This document shows positions 50,546 through 58,556 of a stretch of DNA of 64,000 nt, in pieces. The DNA lies in assembly GCA_050250875.1 (NCBI GenBank), contig JBFWNV010000001.1, forward strand, positions 1,550,001 to 1,614,000, in the 5' to 3' direction. Made by a program: the position numbers and the translations under genes. The notes below the pieces were generated by a model. That model had not been told where the DNA came from. It did no database searches and worked only from the letters and a program-made list of their open reading frames with translations. Position 1 is the first letter of the stretch. Every line of letters begins with the position of its first letter. Source of the stretch: CAWAYR01 sp050250875. GTDB lineage: Bacteria; Acidobacteriota; Vicinamibacteria; Vicinamibacterales; UBA2999.

Positions 50546-51385
50546 GTGTCCGGGCAACCGCAGGCCGACGACGTGCCGCCGGCCGTGGAATTCGAGCAGG
50601 TGTCTCTGGCGTTCGACGAGCACGTCGTGCTCTCCGATCTGAGCCTGAGCATCCCGAAGGGCGCGATGCGGATTCTGCTCGGCGTCAGCGGTTCGGGCAA
50701 GTCCGTGATCCTGAAGCTCGTGCTCGGCCTGATTCGGCCGGATGCCGGCGCGATCCGCTTGAACGGCGAACGGGTGGACACGATGACCGAAGCCGAGCTG
50801 CTGCGGGTGCGGCGGGACATCGGCATGGTGTTCCAGGAGAACGCGCTGTTCGATTCCCTGACCGTGGCGGAGAACGTCGGCTTCGGCTTGTCGGACCGGA
50901 ACGACGGCACCGCCGATCAGGTTCGCGCCCGCGTCGACGAGGTCCTCGGGTTCGTCGGGCTGGGCGAGTACGGCGAGCGCCTGCCCTCGGAGCTGTCGGG
51001 CGGCCAGCGGCGGCGCGTGGCGATTGCCCGCGCCATGGCGCCGCGGCCGAGCCTGCTGCTGTTCGACGATCCGATCACGGGGCTGGATCCGCTGATCGCG
51101 ACGACCGTCGACGGGGAGATCATCAAGCTGCGTGATCTCGAACACGTCACGTCGCTCGTCGCGACGCACCAGATCCGCGACGCCTTCTACATCGCGACCC
51201 ATCAGGCCGTGCGCCACGACGGTCACGTGCGGATCGCGGCGGCCGCCCCGGGAACGTCGCCGCTGGCCGAGTTCATGCTGCTGCGCGACGGGCGGATTCA
51301 GTTCGCCGGCACCGCCGAGGAGCTGCTGGCGTCCGAGGATCCGTACGTGAAGGAATACCTGATCAACACGCTGCCGCCCTGGTAG
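50546..51385 (+). CDS. ABC transporter ATP-binding protein, MlaF/Ttg2A-like, without permease
   Basis: The 279-residue ATPase has Walker A GVSGSGKS, a Q-loop in DIGMVFQENALFDSLTVAEN (typical of MlaF), signature LSGGQRRRVAIARAMA, Walker B LLLFDDPITGLDP and switch His in VATHQIRD. The residue after the Walker B Asp is Asp rather than the usual catalytic Glu (FDDP for FDEP), a conservative but unusual change. MlaF partners (MlaE permease, MlaD) are absent on both sides, so the rest of the transporter must be elsewhere. A ~25-residue insertion follows the switch region. Confidence 0.9.
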   Translation: MSGQPQADDVPPAVEFEQVSLAFDEHVVLSDLSLSIPKGAMRILLGVSGSGKSVILKLVLGLIRPDAGAIRLNGERVDTMTEAELLRVRRDIGMVFQENALFDSLTVAENVGFGLSDRNDGTADQVRARVDEVLGFVGLGEYGERLPSELSGGQRRRVAIARAMAPRPSLLLFDDPITGLDPLIATTVDGEIIKLRDLEHVTSLVATHQIRDAFYIATHQAVRHDGHVRIAAAAPGTSPLAEFMLLRDGRIQFAGTAEELLASEDPYVKEYLINTLPPW

Positions 51386-51746
51386 GCGGCGTGGCGGCGC
51401 TCACCGAGGTGCACGGAGTGACGCTGGCCGACTGCGGTGCCCCGCGCCAACCGCAGGAATCCGTGGCCGGGATGCGTTCCCATCCGCAGGGGGAGCCGTG
51501 TTCGAGAGCCGGGTGAAGTCGCCGGGTGTCTGGGACGAACCTCGCAACTGGATGGTGAGGGCTGCGGCATAGCTGGGTGCACGGTGTTTAGGGCACTACG
51601 TTCTGAAGGAGAACGCGTGCCGGCCGGCCCGCCTTGCGATACCGGGGAAGCGGCATACGCCCCGTGTGCAAACCGTGAGCCCAGTCTCCAAGTCAGGCCC
51701 ATCGCCCGGGAGCACCTGCACCTTCAGCCACGCGGATCCGGGCCGC
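51386..51746. other. Gene-free stretch
   Basis: Several frames are open here but none has motifs or a plausible start. It probably includes debris from the adjacent decayed insertion sequence; I see no inverted-repeat end. Confidence 0.4.
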
Positions 51747-51991
51747 GGAACGAGTACGGCGGGGCCTCGGTGTCCGATGCGCGGCGCCTCGGCGAGTTCG
51801 AGGCGGAGAAACGCGAAAGCTCAGACGGATGTACGCGAACCAAGCGTCAGAGAACTCAGCCATCAAGGATATGTTGAACCGAAAGTGGTGGGCAGTCTGC
51901 GATTAGCAGCTCGCGGAGGCGTTGGTGCACGAGTATCGAGTGCCGGTCCAGCGCGCCTGCCGCGTGGTGAAGCTCTCCAGGACGGCGTGCT
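51747..51991 (+). mobile_element. Decayed IS3-family transposase (orfA end and orfB start)
   Basis: The first frame reads RNEYGGASVSDARRLGEFEAEK, split here as RNEYGGASV and SDARRLGEFEAEK, the familiar middle of IS3 OrfA. A shift of frame leads to RKLRRMYANQASENSAIKDM and LNRKW before a TAG at 51904-51906. Directly after the TAG the OrfB beginning follows: QLAEALVHEYRVPVQRACRV and VKLSRTACF. The 5' part of orfA and the whole DDE catalytic core are missing, and at least one frameshift is present. Only this relic remains; no terminal repeats or target duplication could be identified. Confidence 0.7.
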
Positions 51992-52281
51992 TCATCTCCG
52001 CGCTCATACCCAGGTTAGGGTATTGAACATCGGATCCTGGCGGCCGTAGCCTGAACCTCAGCTTCGCCCCAGCGACGGGACCCGTCCGTTCACCTCCGGA
52101 TGGACGCTGGCGATGTGAACCGTCCGATGGACCCGTTAACGGCTCGAAACGCAAGGCAGCGTCCACCATCTGTCGCGGATTCACGCCGTCGACTTCGGCC
52201 CTGCGCCGTGGCCGGCGGCTGACCATTGCCGGCGTGGATCGGCGAGTGGTCGGATCGCGAGTTTCGTGATTCGGAGGAACG
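51992..52281. other. Region between the IS relic and the TonB receptor
   Basis: No gene that I can support. GGAGG at 52273-52277 is the ribosome binding site of the receptor. The promoter is presumably here but no clear -10 stands out. Confidence 0.4.
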
Positions 52282-55179
52282 ATGGTCAAGGGCGACAGCA
52301 GACCCTATGGCAACAGTGGGCGCGTCTGGTTGCGGCGGGTCGGTGTTCCGCTGGCAATGCTCACGGCCTTTGCGTCAACCCCGCGCGCGGCATTGGCCCG
52401 CCAGGAGGCCGTGGCCGGCATCATCGGTCAGGTGAGCGATCAGAGTCGGGCCGTACTGCCGGGCGTGACCATCACCGTTAGCAGCGACGCGCTCCAGGTC
52501 GCGCAAACGACGACGATCACTGATGAACGCGGTGAATACCGCCTCAGCCCGCTGCCGATCGGCACCTACACCGTCGTCTACGAACTCACCGGGTTCCGGA
52601 CTCACCGGGTCGAAGGCGTCCGCCTCACCGTCGGCTTCACGGCTAAGCTCGACGTGGCGTTGGTACTCAGCTCGATCGACGAGTCGGTGGTCGTCTCCGG
52701 TGCGTCGCCGGTGGTCGACGTGACCACATCGTCGACCAACGTTCAGCTCACGCGTGAAACGCTCGAGCTGACCCCGACCGGACGGTTCGGCTACATCTCG
52801 CTGATGGCGCAGGCCGCCGGCGTCCGCCCCAACTTCGACATCGGCGGCAGCGCCCTCGCCGACGGCGGGTCCGGCCTGCCTCAGTTCCGGGCATTCGGCC
52901 AGTCGTCGGAGTCCTGGCAGACCGTCGAGGGCGTGGTCACGACCACGGCCAAGACCACGCAAGGCGGCAACTTCATCGATTACTCGGGCCTGGAGGAAAC
53001 GCGGGTGCAGACCGTGGGTGCCGACGCCGAGATGCCGACGCGGGGCATCCGCATCGACGCCATCTACAAATCCGGCAGCAACCAGTTCCACGGCGGCGCG
53101 TGGTGGAGTCAGACCAACCAGCGCTTCCAGAGCAACAACCTCGACGAGGGACTCATCGCTCAAGGTGTCCGGAGCAGCGGCAAGCTGCTGAACCGGCTCG
53201 ACGTCAGCGGCGACTTCGGCGGGCCGGTCGTCACCGACAAGTTGTGGTTCTATACCGGCGTCAACTACGGACTCGACTCGAACGAGGTATTGAACGTCTT
53301 CAAGCCGGACGGCAGCCCGGCGTCGATCTACCAGAAGCAGACCTTCATCAACGGCAAGGTGTCGTACCAGGCCAGCAGATCGGACCGCATCATCGCGTTC
53401 ATGCAGGGCGATGTCATCCGGCGGATCACCGCGTCGCTGAACATCAACAACCCGTGGGAAACGCGGGTCAACCAACCTGGCTACAACCTGACCCCCAAGC
53501 TGGAGTGGCAGCGGACGTTCGGCGATTCGGTGGTCGTGTCCGCACAGCAGGGATTCTGGAACTGGGACTCGACCTACTACGCGGTCGAGCTCAAGCCGGC
53601 GACCACCGACGTCTTCACCATGCGCAACACCGGCTCGGACTGGCAGCGGCATCTCGAGCGCCGCAATGAGTACAATAACCACACCAAGGTCAGTGCGTCT
53701 TGGTACAAGAGCAACTTCCTGGGCGGCAACCACGAGTTCAAGGCCGGGCTGGATTACTTGGCTGCCACGCTGCATGTTGATCGGGCCAGCCGCGGCGAGG
53801 TGCTCGACTACCGCCTCGTCTTCAACAATGGCACGCCCTTCCAGATCACGACCAGCAACGATCCGCTGAATGCGGCGGTGCTGGCCCGCTACCTCGGCAC
53901 GTATGCGCGGGATTCGTGGGCGGTCAATCGACGTCTGACCTTGAACCTCGGTCTCCGCTTCGCCCACGACAACGGGTTCGTCCCCAAGGAGTGCCGCGAG
54001 GCCGGCGTGTTCTCCGTCGCGGAGTGCTATCCAAAGACCCAGTTCAAGATCTGGAAGTCGCTGGCCCCTCGCGTCCATTTCGCCTATCAGGCGACCGCGG
54101 ACGGCAAGACCGCGATCAAAGGCGGCTGGGCACGCTTCGACCACCGCCGGCTGATCGACCCCGAGATGGTGCAGGCGAGCCGCAATCTGCCGGTCGGCAC
54201 CGTGTTCACGTGGCGCGATCTCAACGGCAACCGCCTGTTCGAGCCTGGGGAGAGCAACCTCGACCCGCGCGGGCCCGACTTCGTGGCGATTCAAGCGCGG
54301 TCGGTGAATCTCAGCAGCGTCAGCCAATCGGTGCCGAACCCCGACGAGCGCCAGCCCAAGCAGGACGAGTTCTCGCTCTCGGTCGAACGGCAGCTGGTTG
54401 CCAATACGGCCGTGCGGGTCACCGGCATCTATTCGCGGGGCTACAACAACTACCGGCTGCGGAACAACTTCCGCCCGTACGAGTCGTACAACATCCCGGT
54501 TACCCGACCGGATCCGGGCCCCGACGGCCGGGCTGGGACCGCCGACGACACCGGCCAGAACTTCACCTACTTCGAATACCCGGCCAACCTGCAGGGGGCA
54601 CAGTTCATCCAGGGCATGCTGGTCAACGACCCCGACAACGACAAGAGCTACAAGAGCTTCGAACTGGCGGCGTTTCGCCGACTGTCGAGCGGCTGGCAGT
54701 TCAGCGCCTCGTATTCGGCGACCTACATGGACGAGCCGGTGCCGGGCACGCAGCCGGACGACAACCCCAATGCCGAGCTCAACACCGCGCTCAAGGCCTG
54801 GGAATGGATCGGGCGCGCCTCCGGCGCGTACATGCTCCCGTGGAACCTGATGGCGTCGATGAACTTCGAGCATCGCAGCGGCGACCTGTGGCAGCGGAAC
54901 GTGCTGTTCACCGGCGGCCGGACGATTACGTCGCTGCAGGTGAACGTCGAACCGGTGGGCACTCGACGCCTGCCGAACACCAACGTCACCGACCTGCGGC
55001 TCGAAAAACGCTTCCACCTCGGCGGCTCGCGCTCCGTGACCGCGCGCATGAACTTCTTCAACCTTATGAACGTCAACACCGTGCGCGCGATCACCAGCCG
55101 CTCGGGACCCACCTTCGGCCAGCCGACAGGCATCGTCCGTCCGCGCATCATGGACTTCAGCGCCTCACTGGCGTTCTAA
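52282..55179 (+). CDS. TonB-dependent receptor with carboxypeptidase-regulatory-like domain
   Basis: The 965-residue outer-membrane protein has a signal peptide (VGVPLAMLTAFASTPRAALA). A CarboxypepD_reg domain (GQVSDQSRAVLPGVTITVSS, DERGEYRLSPLPIGTYTVVY) and a plug-like part (SSTNVQLTRETLELTPTGRF, GIRIDAIYKSGSNQFHGGAW) precede the barrel, which ends RIMDFSASLAF. The Oar-like architecture and length match the receptor at 24394, but the sequences differ widely. The lactonase-like propeller gene begins immediately after the stop, so both are probably one transcript. It converges with the tricarboxylate-type operon, which hints at a shared substrate (inference). Confidence 0.93.
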   Translation: MVKGDSRPYGNSGRVWLRRVGVPLAMLTAFASTPRAALARQEAVAGIIGQVSDQSRAVLPGVTITVSSDALQVAQTTTITDERGEYRLSPLPIGTYTVVYELTGFRTHRVEGVRLTVGFTAKLDVALVLSSIDESVVVSGASPVVDVTTSSTNVQLTRETLELTPTGRFGYISLMAQAAGVRPNFDIGGSALADGGSGLPQFRAFGQSSESWQTVEGVVTTTAKTTQGGNFIDYSGLEETRVQTVGADAEMPTRGIRIDAIYKSGSNQFHGGAWWSQTNQRFQSNNLDEGLIAQGVRSSGKLLNRLDVSGDFGGPVVTDKLWFYTGVNYGLDSNEVLNVFKPDGSPASIYQKQTFINGKVSYQASRSDRIIAFMQGDVIRRITASLNINNPWETRVNQPGYNLTPKLEWQRTFGDSVVVSAQQGFWNWDSTYYAVELKPATTDVFTMRNTGSDWQRHLERRNEYNNHTKVSASWYKSNFLGGNHEFKAGLDYLAATLHVDRASRGEVLDYRLVFNNGTPFQITTSNDPLNAAVLARYLGTYARDSWAVNRRLTLNLGLRFAHDNGFVPKECREAGVFSVAECYPKTQFKIWKSLAPRVHFAYQATADGKTAIKGGWARFDHRRLIDPEMVQASRNLPVGTVFTWRDLNGNRLFEPGESNLDPRGPDFVAIQARSVNLSSVSQSVPNPDERQPKQDEFSLSVERQLVANTAVRVTGIYSRGYNNYRLRNNFRPYESYNIPVTRPDPGPDGRAGTADDTGQNFTYFEYPANLQGAQFIQGMLVNDPDNDKSYKSFELAAFRRLSSGWQFSASYSATYMDEPVPGTQPDDNPNAELNTALKAWEWIGRASGAYMLPWNLMASMNFEHRSGDLWQRNVLFTGGRTITSLQVNVEPVGTRRLPNTNVTDLRLEKRFHLGGSRSVTARMNFFNLMNVNTVRAITSRSGPTFGQPTGIVRPRIMDFSASLAF

Positions 55180-56484
55180 GTGGCCGCTGCCCTGTTGGCT
55201 GGACTCTGGCATCGCGGCACCGCCCGCGCTACGACCACCCGACTGCTCCTCTGGACGCTCGCCGCGACGATCGCGGCGAGTGCTCCTGCGCTGGGGCAGC
55301 AGGCCGAGGGAGATCCCTCGCCGGCACGCAGTGCACTCTATGCCGCGGCCGGCGCGGTGATCACCCACTACGACGTGCAGGTGGATCCGCCTGCGCTCGT
55401 CAAGAAGGCCTCGCTCACCGTGCCGGGCGTCGTGCAGTACGCCTGGCCGCATCCGTCGCACCGGTTTCTCTACGTGGTCTGGAGTGACGGACCGAGCGAG
55501 CATCCCAACGGCCTGAGCGCTTTTCGTCTCGATGCCTCCGGTTCCCTTCACGAGCACGGCGCGCCGGTGTTCCTCAAGGCGCGCTCGATCTTCCTCACCA
55601 CGGACATCGCCGGCAGGCACGTTCTGGTGGCGTACAACACCCCGAGCAGCCTCAGCGTCCACCGGCTCGGCGGCGACGGGACCATCGGCGCCGAGGTGCC
55701 GCAGCCGCCGGGCCTGGATGCCGGCATCTACGCCCATCAGGTCCGGGTGCACCCGTCGGACGGCACCGTCGTGCTGGTGGCGCGCGGCAACATGCCCACG
55801 CCGAAACGGGCGGAGAACCCAGGATCGGTGAAGCTCCTCTCCTACAAGGACGGCGTTTTGAGCAACCGGGCCTCGATCGCGCCGGCCGGCGGCTATGGCT
55901 TCCAGCCGAGGGACGTGGATTTCCACCCGTCGGGCAAGTGGGTGTTCGTGTCGCTGGAGCCGCAGAACCAGCTCCAGGTCTACCGCCAGTCGCCAGACGG
56001 GCTGCTCGAAACCACGCCGGCGTTCGTCAAGGACTCACTGCCGGCGCCGGTGCGTGCGCGAGCCGGCTTCTATCAGCGCAGTGGCGCCGTCCACGCCCAC
56101 CCCAACGGGCGTTTCGTCTATCAGGCCGATCGGGCCACCGACGAGACCGACGGCCAGGGCACCTCGGCGTGGGGCGGTGGGACCAACGCGATCGGCGTAT
56201 TCGACGTCAACCAGACCACGGGCGAGCCGACGCTCATCCAGACGGCCGATACGCACGGCTTCGTCCCGCGGACGTTTGCCCTGGACGCGAGCGCGACGAT
56301 TCTGGTGGCCGGCAACCAGGACCGCGTCGAGGTCCGCGATTCGGCGGCTCGCGCCCAGTCGGTGCCGCCGAGCCTGGCCCTGTTCCGCGTGCTGCCCAAC
56401 GGCAAGCTCGACTACCTGCGCCGCTACGACGTCGAGGGCAACGCCGACCTCTTCTGGATGGGGATCGTGCCCCTGCCTCGCTGA
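55180..56484 (+). CDS. Secreted lactonase-family seven-bladed propeller
   Basis: The 434-residue protein starts with a GTG touching the receptor's TAA. It has a signal-like segment (LLLWTLAATIAASAPALGQQ). The body matches the 6-phosphogluconolactonase/YbhE-like propeller: PGVVQYAWPHPSHRFLYVVW, GLDAGIYAHQVRVHPSDGTV, QPRDVDFHPSGKWVFVSLEP, GAVHAHPNGRFVYQADRATD and FVPRTFALDASATILVAGNQ. Family members hydrolyse lactones or cyclic muconate-type compounds. Export suggests an extracytoplasmic lactone substrate, possibly feeding the convergent catabolic operon (inference). Confidence 0.87.
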   Translation: MAAALLAGLWHRGTARATTTRLLLWTLAATIAASAPALGQQAEGDPSPARSALYAAAGAVITHYDVQVDPPALVKKASLTVPGVVQYAWPHPSHRFLYVVWSDGPSEHPNGLSAFRLDASGSLHEHGAPVFLKARSIFLTTDIAGRHVLVAYNTPSSLSVHRLGGDGTIGAEVPQPPGLDAGIYAHQVRVHPSDGTVVLVARGNMPTPKRAENPGSVKLLSYKDGVLSNRASIAPAGGYGFQPRDVDFHPSGKWVFVSLEPQNQLQVYRQSPDGLLETTPAFVKDSLPAPVRARAGFYQRSGAVHAHPNGRFVYQADRATDETDGQGTSAWGGGTNAIGVFDVNQTTGEPTLIQTADTHGFVPRTFALDASATILVAGNQDRVEVRDSAARAQSVPPSLALFRVLPNGKLDYLRRYDVEGNADLFWMGIVPLPR

Positions 56485-56491
56485 TTCGCGG

Positions 56492-57421
56492 CTAGGCGGC
56501 GTCGAAGCCGTAGAGACGAGCCGGATTGTCGACCAGGATCGCCTTCCGCACGTCGGCATCAGGCACCCACAGCGGCATCAGGTTCAGGATGGCGCCGTCG
56601 TCGACGCGACGCAGCGGCGAGACGTCGGAGGGCCGTCGGCGCTCGCCGTGTCCGGAGTTCGGGTGCGGCCAATTGGTGCCCCACAGGACCTGGCTGGGAT
56701 TGGCGGCGACGAGCTGCCGCGCCAGCGGCACGACGTCGGCGAAGCCCGGCACCGACGACGAGGCCAGATACGGTGCCGAGAGCTTGACCGACGCCTTGCC
56801 CGCGCGGAGCAGTTCGAGCACCAGGCCGAAGCCCCGGTTGTCGATGCTGCCGTCGCCGAGCCTGGCGCCGCCGAAGTGATCGAACGACACGTGCACCGGA
56901 CACGTCTCGAGCAAGTCGCGCATCGCATCGATCATTCGCGGCCGCGTATAGACCTGGATGTGCCAGGTCCGGCGGTCCTTCACGCGCGCGATCGCCGCCT
57001 GGAGACGTTCGCGCGCGACCGCCGGGTCGCTGAGCCCGACGGTCTCGAGGTTGACCCGGATGCCGCGGACCCCCTGACGGTCCATCTCGTCCAGCTGCGT
57101 GGCCGGTATCGTGGCATCGACGACGGCCACGCCGCGGGCACTGGCGCCCAGCTGCTCAAGGGCGTCGAGCGTGCAAGCATTGTCGGTGCCGTAGATCGTC
57201 GGCTGGACGATGACGACTCGCGTGATCTGCAGCGCACGGTGCAGCGCCAGGATCTCGGCGATCGAGGCCGGCTCTGGCGTGTAGGTGCGCGTCGGCGAGA
57301 GCGGGAAGCGGGCGGGGTCTCCGAAGATGTGGGTGAGACAGTCGCAAGCGCCGGCCGGCACGTCGAAGGCGATCGAGGTGGCCGGTTGGGACGCCCCGGT
57401 CAGGGGCGGAGATGACGTCAT
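56492..57421 (-). CDS. LigI-like amidohydrolase (COG3618) lacking the first histidine of HxH
   Basis: The 309-residue TIM-barrel protein closely follows 2-pyrone-4,6-dicarboxylate hydrolase (LigI)-like enzymes: FPLSPTRTYTPEPASIAEIL, VVIVQPTIYGTDNACTLDAL, RGVAVVDATIPATQLDEM, GVRGIRVNLE, VHVSFDHFGG and LWGTNWPHPNSGH. The opening motif is normally D-x-H-x-H-x-F-G; here it is DCLTHIFG, with Leu (CTC) for the first His. This may weaken or abolish activity, although LigI itself is metal-independent. The start follows an AGGA site. It is the last gene of the minus-strand catabolic operon, 35 bp after tcuB, and would open a lactone or cyclic ester. Confidence 0.85.
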   Translation of the reverse strand: MTSSPPLTGASQPATSIAFDVPAGACDCLTHIFGDPARFPLSPTRTYTPEPASIAEILALHRALQITRVVIVQPTIYGTDNACTLDALEQLGASARGVAVVDATIPATQLDEMDRQGVRGIRVNLETVGLSDPAVARERLQAAIARVKDRRTWHIQVYTRPRMIDAMRDLLETCPVHVSFDHFGGARLGDGSIDNRGFGLVLELLRAGKASVKLSAPYLASSSVPGFADVVPLARQLVAANPSQVLWGTNWPHPNSGHGERRRPSDVSPLRRVDDGAILNLMPLWVPDADVRKAILVDNPARLYGFDAA

Positions 57422-57456
57422 CTGCAGGGTTCCTGGAGGGTGCCGCCGCCGAGGGC

Positions 57457-58551
57457 TCAGGCCGCAGTGGAGCGATCGCGCCCGACCGATCCCTCTCGGG
57501 CGTGCTGAATCAGCGCCGCCGTCCGGTACAGGCCGTGCACGAACTTGCCGTACGGCAGCGTGACGAAGAGCGTCAGCACCACCGCGAGGTGGACGATCAA
57601 CAGCAGGCCCATCGCCGCGCTCTCGCGGAAGACGAGCAGGGCCAGGCCGGTTACGCTGGTCATCAGCAGCAGCAGGACGAACGAGGCGTCCAGCCCTCGC
57701 TGGTCCGGGTCCATCGTGGTGGGGTCGCGGCGGTCCCTCAGCACCCACAGTCCCACCGGGCCGACGACCAGACCGATGCCGCCGATGGTGCCGAGCAGGA
57801 CCGGTACGCTGACGAGAGCATAGGGCGCTTCCCAGCCCAACAGCCCGTGGTATATCGCCGCCACGGTGGTTGAAGTGCCGCACAAGGCGAAGCCGCCGAC
57901 CGTGAGGTGATGCCAGCGCCGCCGCCACGGCGTCCGGCTGTTCTCCGCGGCGGTACAGTCGTCACCCGAACCGTGCAGGTAGGTCAGCGTGGCGGCATCG
58001 CGCAATCCCGCCAGGATGCTCGGGCCGTCAATCGCCGCTATCCGACCGCCGGTATCGTGCAGGTAGCGGACGACGCCGATGACCAGCGCCCCCACAACCA
58101 ACAGGAACACCCCGCCGAACAGCGCCACCATTACTCCGTGGGGGACGACCGCGTAGAAGTCGGCGTTCTGGCCAGCGACTAGGAGCGGACGCTGACCAAT
58201 GAGCCGGCTGGCGCCAATCATGACGAGGCACAGCAGCCCGGCGATGCCAAGCACCGTCGCCACCTCGTGATGTGCAAACGCGGCGCCGAGCGCCCTCGGC
58301 CAGCAGTACTGCTCGTAGGACCGCCGCCGGATCCTCGCCAGCGTCAGCGGCACGTTGACCGCGAACGGATGGGGAGCCGCGTACTGGCACGCGTGCAGGC
58401 ATTCCGTGCAGTTGTGGCACAGGTTCGCCAAGTGGTTCAAGTCGGCGGCGCTGAACAGCCGTCGGCGCTCCATCGCCGGGAACACCGCGCAGAAGCCCTC
58501 GCAATACCGGCACGCGTTGCAGATCGTCATGATCCGCTCGCCTTCGCGCAT
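57457..58551 (-). CDS. tcuB: TcuB-like membrane iron-sulfur/cytochrome b-type electron-transfer protein
   Basis: The 364-residue protein begins near the ATG at 58551. The N-terminus has two [4Fe-4S] clusters: CNACRYCEGFC at ~residues 10-20 and CHNCTECLHAC at ~46-56. About six membrane helices follow (VLGIAGLLCLVMIGASRLIG, MVALFGGVFLLVVGALVIGV, LLLLMTSVTGLALLVF and others). This matches TcuB (CitB) of the tricarballylate pathway, which re-oxidises the FADH2 of TcuA and delivers electrons to the quinone pool. The gene starts 5 bp after the tcuA stop. Confidence 0.9.
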   Translation of the reverse strand: MREGERIMTICNACRYCEGFCAVFPAMERRRLFSAADLNHLANLCHNCTECLHACQYAAPHPFAVNVPLTLARIRRRSYEQYCWPRALGAAFAHHEVATVLGIAGLLCLVMIGASRLIGQRPLLVAGQNADFYAVVPHGVMVALFGGVFLLVVGALVIGVVRYLHDTGGRIAAIDGPSILAGLRDAATLTYLHGSGDDCTAAENSRTPWRRRWHHLTVGGFALCGTSTTVAAIYHGLLGWEAPYALVSVPVLLGTIGGIGLVVGPVGLWVLRDRRDPTTMDPDQRGLDASFVLLLLMTSVTGLALLVFRESAAMGLLLIVHLAVVLTLFVTLPYGKFVHGLYRTAALIQHAREGSVGRDRSTAA

Positions 58552-58556
58552 CAGCT

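Noticed and set aside
51437..51877. 146-codon frame in the gene-poor interval
   Set aside because: It covers part of the IS3 relic only by accident; the rest has no protein-like pattern and no ribosome binding site.
51903..52289. Minus-strand frame with a stretch VDGVNPRQMVDAALRFEP that looks protein-like
   Set aside because: I could not link it to a family, it overlaps the IS relic and has no clear start. It might be another remnant, but the support is too thin to list as a gene.
52375..55017. 880-codon minus-strand frame opposite the TonB receptor
   Set aside because: No signal peptide or motif; the receptor on the plus strand is unambiguous.
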